The translations under genes and the position numbers were made by a program. From Bin80 sp022820435 (GTDB lineage Bacteria > Bacteroidota > Rhodothermia > Rhodothermales > Bin80), in NCBI GenBank assembly GCA_022820435.1, contig JAJEFL010000036.1, positions 1 through 19,340 on the forward strand: a stretch of DNA of 19,340 bases, written 5' to 3'. Below the pieces are notes generated by a model. It saw nothing but the letters and a program-made list of their open reading frames with translations. It was not told the origin of the DNA and searched no databases. Shown here in pieces: positions 15,641 through 19,340 of the stretch. Every line of letters starts with the position of its first letter. Position 1 is the stretch's first letter.

Positions 15641-16672
15641 TCACCGTATGATTGCTCGGGCGGGCGAGCGGGGTTCGTCCGGGTATAAATCTCCGACCCA
15701 TTCATCATATCCGTTAAATAACTGTGTACGGATACGCCGTTCTACGCCTTCACTGGGCATAAATCGTTCCGAGGCCTGTGTCCAGCGCGGGTGGGGAATA
15801 TTGGGATTCACATTCGACAGGAACCCATATTCTCTGGGTTGCAGTTCATTCCAGAACGTCCCCGGCTGTTTCCGCGTAAACTCAATATGAGTGACGGCTT
15901 TGGGGCCTTTATAACCGTATTTCCAGGGCAGGACCAGGCGCAGAGGTGATCCATTCTGTTTCGGAAGCGGCTCCCCATACATGCCAACCGCAACGAAGGC
16001 CAGTTCATTCATCGCTTCATCCATCCGTAATCCTTCGTAATAGGGCCAGGGATACCAGGTGGCTTTTTTTTGGCCCGGCAGTTGATCAGGGCGTTCAACA
16101 CAGGTGAACTTAACATGTGTTGCTGACGATTTGGGATTGCATTTTTTGATGAGACTCGAAAGTGGAAAACCGGTCCAGGGAATGGTCATGGACCAGGCCT
16201 CAACACATCTAAACCGGTATACACGCTCCTCCAGAGGCATGGATCTGATCAGCGGGGTAAGGTCCCAGGTCTGTTTCTTTTCAACCTGTCCACGCACTTC
16301 CAGTGTCCATGGGAAGGGTTGATAGTCATCCACCAGCGGCCAGACATGCTTCAGGTCTCCCTGATTAATGAACTCATAGAAATTGTTATAGGAGGAAGCG
16401 AGGATCCGTTCGGTCATTTCCCTTTCGGGAACCTGATAGGTTTCATTCTGCGGTGCAGGGAATCCGTCCCGTGGTGCATTTTCAGGGATTTTGTCTAAAG
16501 GACCATTGCCAGCCATATTCTGGCTTTTTGCAGAGCAGCCGCCAAATGCGGCAAATCCGATTGCACCCAGACCGAGCGACTGAACAAATTTCCGACGATT
16601 CGTATACGCAGCCTTGGTAGTGCATGCGCTTTCTTTCAGCGCCCAATCGGGCGAGAGGATAATGTTTGCCAT
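15641..16672 (-). CDS. msrP: Protein-methionine-sulfoxide reductase, catalytic subunit MsrP
   Basis: A 343-residue molybdopterin enzyme that reduces methionine sulfoxide in periplasmic proteins. It has a twin-arginine signal (NRRKFVQSLGLGAIG, R26-R27). The following GGC-S at C46 loosely resembles a lipobox, so a Tat lipoprotein is possible. The sulfite-oxidase fold carries the molybdenum ligand C156 in YRFRCVEAWSMTIPWTGFPL. Other MsrP marks are YEGLRMDEAMNEL, LRLVLPWKYGYKGPKAV, YGFLSNVNPNIPHPRW and LFNGYDEWVGDLYP. MsrQ, the haem-containing membrane partner usually encoded next to it, is not in the window. It is divergent from the methyltransferase with 51 bases between starts. Confidence 0.95.
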   Translation of the reverse strand: MANIILSPDWALKESACTTKAAYTNRRKFVQSLGLGAIGFAAFGGCSAKSQNMAGNGPLDKIPENAPRDGFPAPQNETYQVPEREMTERILASSYNNFYEFINQGDLKHVWPLVDDYQPFPWTLEVRGQVEKKQTWDLTPLIRSMPLEERVYRFRCVEAWSMTIPWTGFPLSSLIKKCNPKSSATHVKFTCVERPDQLPGQKKATWYPWPYYEGLRMDEAMNELAFVAVGMYGEPLPKQNGSPLRLVLPWKYGYKGPKAVTHIEFTRKQPGTFWNELQPREYGFLSNVNPNIPHPRWTQASERFMPSEGVERRIRTQLFNGYDEWVGDLYPDEPRSPARAIIR

Positions 16673-16723
16673 GTTTCAAAAAATTAGTTAGTTCCCAACC
16701 TGAACAGTTCACGGTGAAGATAA

Positions 16724-17428
16724 GTGAAAGATCCCAAAGCATTTAATTTTGATGGAGATTACGGAGAAGAGTACAAAGAACTCGCCAGTTGTGTAATCCC
16801 CGGCTATGATGAACTTTTCATTGCCACGTTTGCGCTTCTCCGGGAGCGTCTGGGTACAAAGGCCAGAATATTGATTGTAGGATGTGGTACGGGCAGAGAA
16901 ATTGAAGTGTTCGCTCCATTGGCAGGTGAATGGGAATTTGACTGTGTAGATCCGGCTCAATCCATGGTTGAGTATTCGCGGCAGGTTGCCGACCATTTTG
17001 GGGTTTCCTCGCGTGTGCGATTTCATCATGCCTATACTCACGAACTGGATACCGGATATCAATTTGATGCTGCAACCGCCATTAATGTAATGCATTTTTT
17101 GTTGGATGATGGATCCAAGGATGCATTTATGCAGAGTATTGCGAAGCGCGTAAAGCCTGGAGGAACCGTCATTCTCTTTGATCTGCATGGAGACAGATCG
17201 CAGTCTTATTTCAGTTTATTCTATGCTGCCTGGATGCGGTATATGGATTTGCGAGGCTATACAGGAAAGAAAAAAGAGCGTCTCCTTAAAAGACTGGAGG
17301 CCGGGATTGCGTATGTCGGTCAAGATCGGATTCTTGAGATCTGCCAAAATGCCGGCCTGCAATTGGTCCGGCCTTACTGGAGCGGACTTCTTTATGCTGC
17401 ATGGCTTTTGGAACGTGTGGATTCGTGA
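16724..17428 (+). CDS. Class I SAM-dependent methyltransferase
   Basis: A 234-residue Rossmann-fold methyltransferase. Motif I is ARILIVGCGTGREIEVF (G53, G55, G57). The acidic ribose-binding residue is D76 in FDCVDPAQSM. A post-I region, AATAINVMHFLLDDGS, and the KPGGTVILFDLHGD strand-5 motif complete the core. The opening FNFDGDYGEEYKELASCVIPGYDEL and the overall length resemble CmoA-like enzymes, but the tRNA-specific residues of CmoA are not clearly present, so no substrate is assigned. The start is a GTG at 16724; no ATG fits in frame before motif I. It may share a control region with msrP. Confidence 0.85.
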   Translation: MKDPKAFNFDGDYGEEYKELASCVIPGYDELFIATFALLRERLGTKARILIVGCGTGREIEVFAPLAGEWEFDCVDPAQSMVEYSRQVADHFGVSSRVRFHHAYTHELDTGYQFDAATAINVMHFLLDDGSKDAFMQSIAKRVKPGGTVILFDLHGDRSQSYFSLFYAAWMRYMDLRGYTGKKKERLLKRLEAGIAYVGQDRILEICQNAGLQLVRPYWSGLLYAAWLLERVDS

Positions 17429-17457
17429 CCTCGGAGGTATGTTGGAAGCAGGGCTTC

Positions 17458-17498
17458 AAAAAAATTCGTTCTTACTGATATCAGGAGGGAAGAACGAA
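17458..17498 (-). terminator. Intrinsic terminator reading on the minus strand
   Basis: TTCGTTCTT (17465-17473) and AAGAACGAA (17490-17498) form a perfect nine-pair stem around a 16-base loop. Seven A at 17458-17464 precede it on the plus strand, giving a stem followed by seven T on the minus strand. On the plus strand there is no T-run, although the stem lies 37 bases after the methyltransferase stop and could still slow transcription. It would stop antisense transcription from entering the methyltransferase gene. Confidence 0.5.
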
Positions 17499-17778
17499 AA
17501 TCTGATAAAATGACTCTGACCGCGGTTACCGGGATTCAGATAAAATAATTAATTTTTGCTAAATTATGTCTGTAACTCTTGGCACTGTGTTGTGTCCGTA
17601 TGTAGTTTGAATGTCTAATAGAAACCCAAATTCGATATGTCTGATTGGCGGATTCAGGTGCGTCAACGGAGAGACTGTTAAACCCGTTTTCAACAATATC
17701 AGCGAGTTCTTCATGGTAATCATAGAAAATTTTTGCATGCGATCGAAAAAGCATTTTCACTTTCAACTAGGCATTTTA

Positions 17779-17788
17779 CCCCCCCCCC
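17779..17788 (+). repeat. Homopolymer of ten C upstream of the FN3 gene
   Basis: Ten consecutive C lie 25 bases before an ATG at 17814 and 44 bases before the FN3-frame ATG at 17833. Tracts of this length are prone to slipped-strand length change. In Bordetella fim promoters and in several other surface-protein genes they act as phase switches. The tract is seen directly; switching is inferred. Confidence 0.9.
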
Positions 17789-17832
17789 ATTTTTCAGAGG
17801 GGACAATCAATTTATGAATTCTGCTGTTACTC

Positions 17833-19340
17833 ATGGTGGTTTTTTCGCCTAGAGTGTTGGCACAGGGAGCTGGAAGTCTGCGACTGGATTCCCATCAGAA
17901 TCTGGATGTGGGGCGCAGCCAGGTTGACCTGTCCGTCATTGACTCCGGTGCCATACTCGCCGGGTATGGAGCTTCAGAGTATGACACGTTAAGGGATTCA
18001 TTTGAGGATGGCGATGGCAGAACGGATGTCACTGCGAATACGGTCCGAGTTGGCAGCGCCTACACGCGTACTGGACCTAATGCCGGCCCCCCTGATCCGC
18101 CAAGGGATCTAATAGCACGCGGAGGCAAAGATGAAATTAAGATTTCGTGGACACCTCCTGCCGATGACGGCGGATCAGCGATTACGGGGTATCGACTTCA
18201 GTGGTCTTCCGATGCAGGGGCCAATTGGGCCGATCTGGGTTCAAATCTAGATCCGAGTACCAGATCGGTCTCGCATCCGAATCGTCAACGAGGCCAGACG
18301 ATTCATTACCGCGTCCGTGCCATCAACAACGATGGCAATAGTGGTTGGTCCAATATAGCCAGCGCAGCCGCGGGCACACCAGGTGCTGTCACTGAATTAA
18401 GTGCGACGGCTTCCGGCAACAATCAGATTAATCTTTCCTGGACGGCTCCCGCTGAAAATGGTGGAGCAGCAATTACCGGGTACCGCATTCAGGTTTCTCC
18501 TGATGGAACAGGGAACTGGGCGAATCTGGAAGGGGGGAATACCAGCAGTACGGCCACGACCTACTCACATACGGGGCTTCAGTCAGGCACGACGTATTAT
18601 TACCGTGTCTTTGCCCTTAATTCCAGAGGCGTGAGCATATTGAATTCCAATGTGGCCCATGCAACAGCGTCTGCCACTGCGACGGCACCGGGTACGCCAA
18701 CGGGGGTAACTGCGACGGCTTCCGGGCGCAGTCAGATCAGTCTTAAATGGACGGCTCCCGGTAGCGATGGTGGATCGGCCATCACGGCCTACCGCATTTG
18801 GAGGTCTCTCGATGGCCAGGCTCCCTGGCCCTGGAGGGAACTCGTATCGAATACTTTTGGAACTGGTACAACCCATATAGATGGGGTGGTTGACGCAGGC
18901 ACGACGTATTATTACCGCGTCGCTGCCATTAATTCTGTTGGCGCGGGCCCTCCATCCGCTGTGGCCCATGCAACGACGGATGCCAGTGCCCCGGATGCGC
19001 CCAGGAATTTAACGGCAACCGCTTCCGGACCGACCCGGATCGTTCTTTCCTGGACGGTTCCCAATGATAACGGTGGTGTCCCCATTACGGGGTATCAGAT
19101 TGAGAGCTCCGCGGATGGGGCAGATTGGGGGAATTCTCCTCTGGTGGAGAACACCGGAAATAATAAGACAACCTACACGGATACGGGGCTTACCGAAGGT
19201 ACGACGCGCTACTACCGCGTCTCTGCGATCAATCGTATTGGTACCGGCGCACCCTCCGATGAGGTCTCTGCAACGACGCAGGCGATCTCTGCGCCGGATG
19301 CGCCCACGAATTTAACCGCAACGGCTTCCGGGCAAACCCG
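17833..19340 (+). CDS. Secreted multi-FN3-domain protein, partial (runs off window)
   Basis: A reading frame open without a stop from 17818 to the window end, at least 502 codons from the ATG at 17833. The first residues after the upstream TGA read ILLLLMVVFSPRVLAQGAGS: the core and the VLA-Q cleavage site of a Sec signal peptide. However, the only in-frame ATG lies inside that core, and no charged n-region precedes it. An N-terminal region of about 85 residues with a DGDGRTDV acidic patch follows, then four fibronectin type III domains of about 100 residues and the start of a fifth. Each domain carries W in SWTxPxxxGG, ITGYRI and YYRVxAIN. The protein is probably a surface or extracellular adhesin or enzyme appendage. 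Its true start is uncertain. Confidence 0.85.
   Translation, partial: MVVFSPRVLAQGAGSLRLDSHQNLDVGRSQVDLSVIDSGAILAGYGASEYDTLRDSFEDGDGRTDVTANTVRVGSAYTRTGPNAGPPDPPRDLIARGGKDEIKISWTPPADDGGSAITGYRLQWSSDAGANWADLGSNLDPSTRSVSHPNRQRGQTIHYRVRAINNDGNSGWSNIASAAAGTPGAVTELSATASGNNQINLSWTAPAENGGAAITGYRIQVSPDGTGNWANLEGGNTSSTATTYSHTGLQSGTTYYYRVFALNSRGVSILNSNVAHATASATATAPGTPTGVTATASGRSQISLKWTAPGSDGGSAITAYRIWRSLDGQAPWPWRELVSNTFGTGTTHIDGVVDAGTTYYYRVAAINSVGAGPPSAVAHATTDASAPDAPRNLTATASGPTRIVLSWTVPNDNGGVPITGYQIESSADGADWGNSPLVENTGNNKTTYTDTGLTEGTTRYYRVSAINRIGTGAPSDEVSATTQAISAPDAPTNLTATASGQT
18090..19340 (+). repeat. Tandem FN3-domain coding repeats, about 300 bases each
   Basis: Repeat units begin near 18090, 18376, 18685, 18988 and 19291 (the last is cut by the window end). 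They share protein landmarks: PxxPxxLxATASG, SWTAPxxxGG, ITGYRI, GTTYYYRVxAIN and VAHATT. They also share near-identical DNA: a 22-base match occurs at 18584-18605 and 18896-18917, and ACGGCTTCCGG recurs in most units. This suggests fairly recent duplication or gene conversion between units. Confidence 0.9.

Larger units (their letters stand above)
17429..17832. other. Gene-poor spacer before the FN3 gene
   Basis: About 400 bases with lower GC than the neighbours and no convincing gene. It holds an inverted repeat with a minus-strand terminator form (17458-17498) and a run of ten C (17779-17788). Two weak overlapping reading frames (17536-17766 minus, 17611-17817 plus) match nothing I recognise. 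The plus one ends in a TGA at 17815-17817, in the same frame as the FN3 gene. Confidence 0.7.

Noticed and set aside
16709..17188. Minus-strand frame of 159 codons over the methyltransferase
   Set aside because: The plus strand has clear methyltransferase motifs in the same stretch, and the antisense product has none.
17536..17766. Minus-strand reading frame of 76 codons in the spacer before the FN3 gene
   Set aside because: No recognisable family, a composition typical of AT-rich noncoding DNA, and it overlaps an equally weak plus-strand frame. Kept only as part of the spacer description.
17611..17817. Plus-strand reading frame of 68 codons through the C10 tract
   Set aside because: It resembles no known protein. 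It is in the same frame as the FN3 gene but is stopped by TGA at 17815. It might matter if the start region is altered, but there is no evidence that it is translated.
18090..19340. Repeats considered as a CRISPR array or minisatellite
   Set aside because: The period of about 300 bases, the open frame and the FN3 motifs show that these are protein-domain repeats.

Overview
The window looks chromosomal and comes from a member of the Bacteroidota/Rhodothermota lineage. Three things point there. The RNA polymerase subunits have the lengths and motif forms I associate with that group: beta of 1334 aa with a rifampicin-pocket core reading TNQLSQYMDQTNPLAELTHK, and beta' of 1439 aa. NusG is of the matching type. 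None of the ribosomal-protein or polymerase genes has a recognisable Shine-Dalgarno sequence, which is typical of Bacteroidota. Exact taxonomy cannot be fixed by eye.

Positions 1-11762 are a conserved information-processing cluster, all on the plus strand: the end of tuf, tRNA-Trp(CCA), secE, nusG, rplK, rplA, rplJ, rplL, rpoB and rpoC. These genes supply EF-Tu, a translocase subunit, a transcription elongation factor, the L11/L1/L10/L12 stalk proteins and the two large polymerase subunits. Several intergenic gaps hold RNA hairpins: a strong two-part one before rplL, one between rplL and rpoB, and a weak one before rplK. rpoB carries a repeat-bearing insert. The cluster ends in a long inverted repeat whose arms are DnaA-box-like.

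Positions 11867-17428 hold accessory genes. A minus-strand NCS2 nucleobase permease carries a C-terminal domain resembling a degenerate RsbW-type ATPase. Divergent from it is a YcbX-like MOSC protein. Then come an HNH endonuclease, a small two-TM membrane protein, a minus-strand Tat-exported MsrP (periplasmic methionine sulfoxide reductase) and a divergent class I methyltransferase. Two of these, the MOSC protein and MsrP, concern molybdenum cofactor.

Positions 17429-17832 have no convincing gene but contain a hairpin and a run of ten C. From 17833 a long reading frame runs off the end of the window. It encodes tandem fibronectin type III domains. The secretion-signal-like segment in front of it is cut by a stop codon, and no normal start codon lies ahead of the hydrophobic core. 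This start, together with the nearby C-tract, is the most interesting part of the window, along with the permease-ATPase fusion and the repeats inside RpoB.
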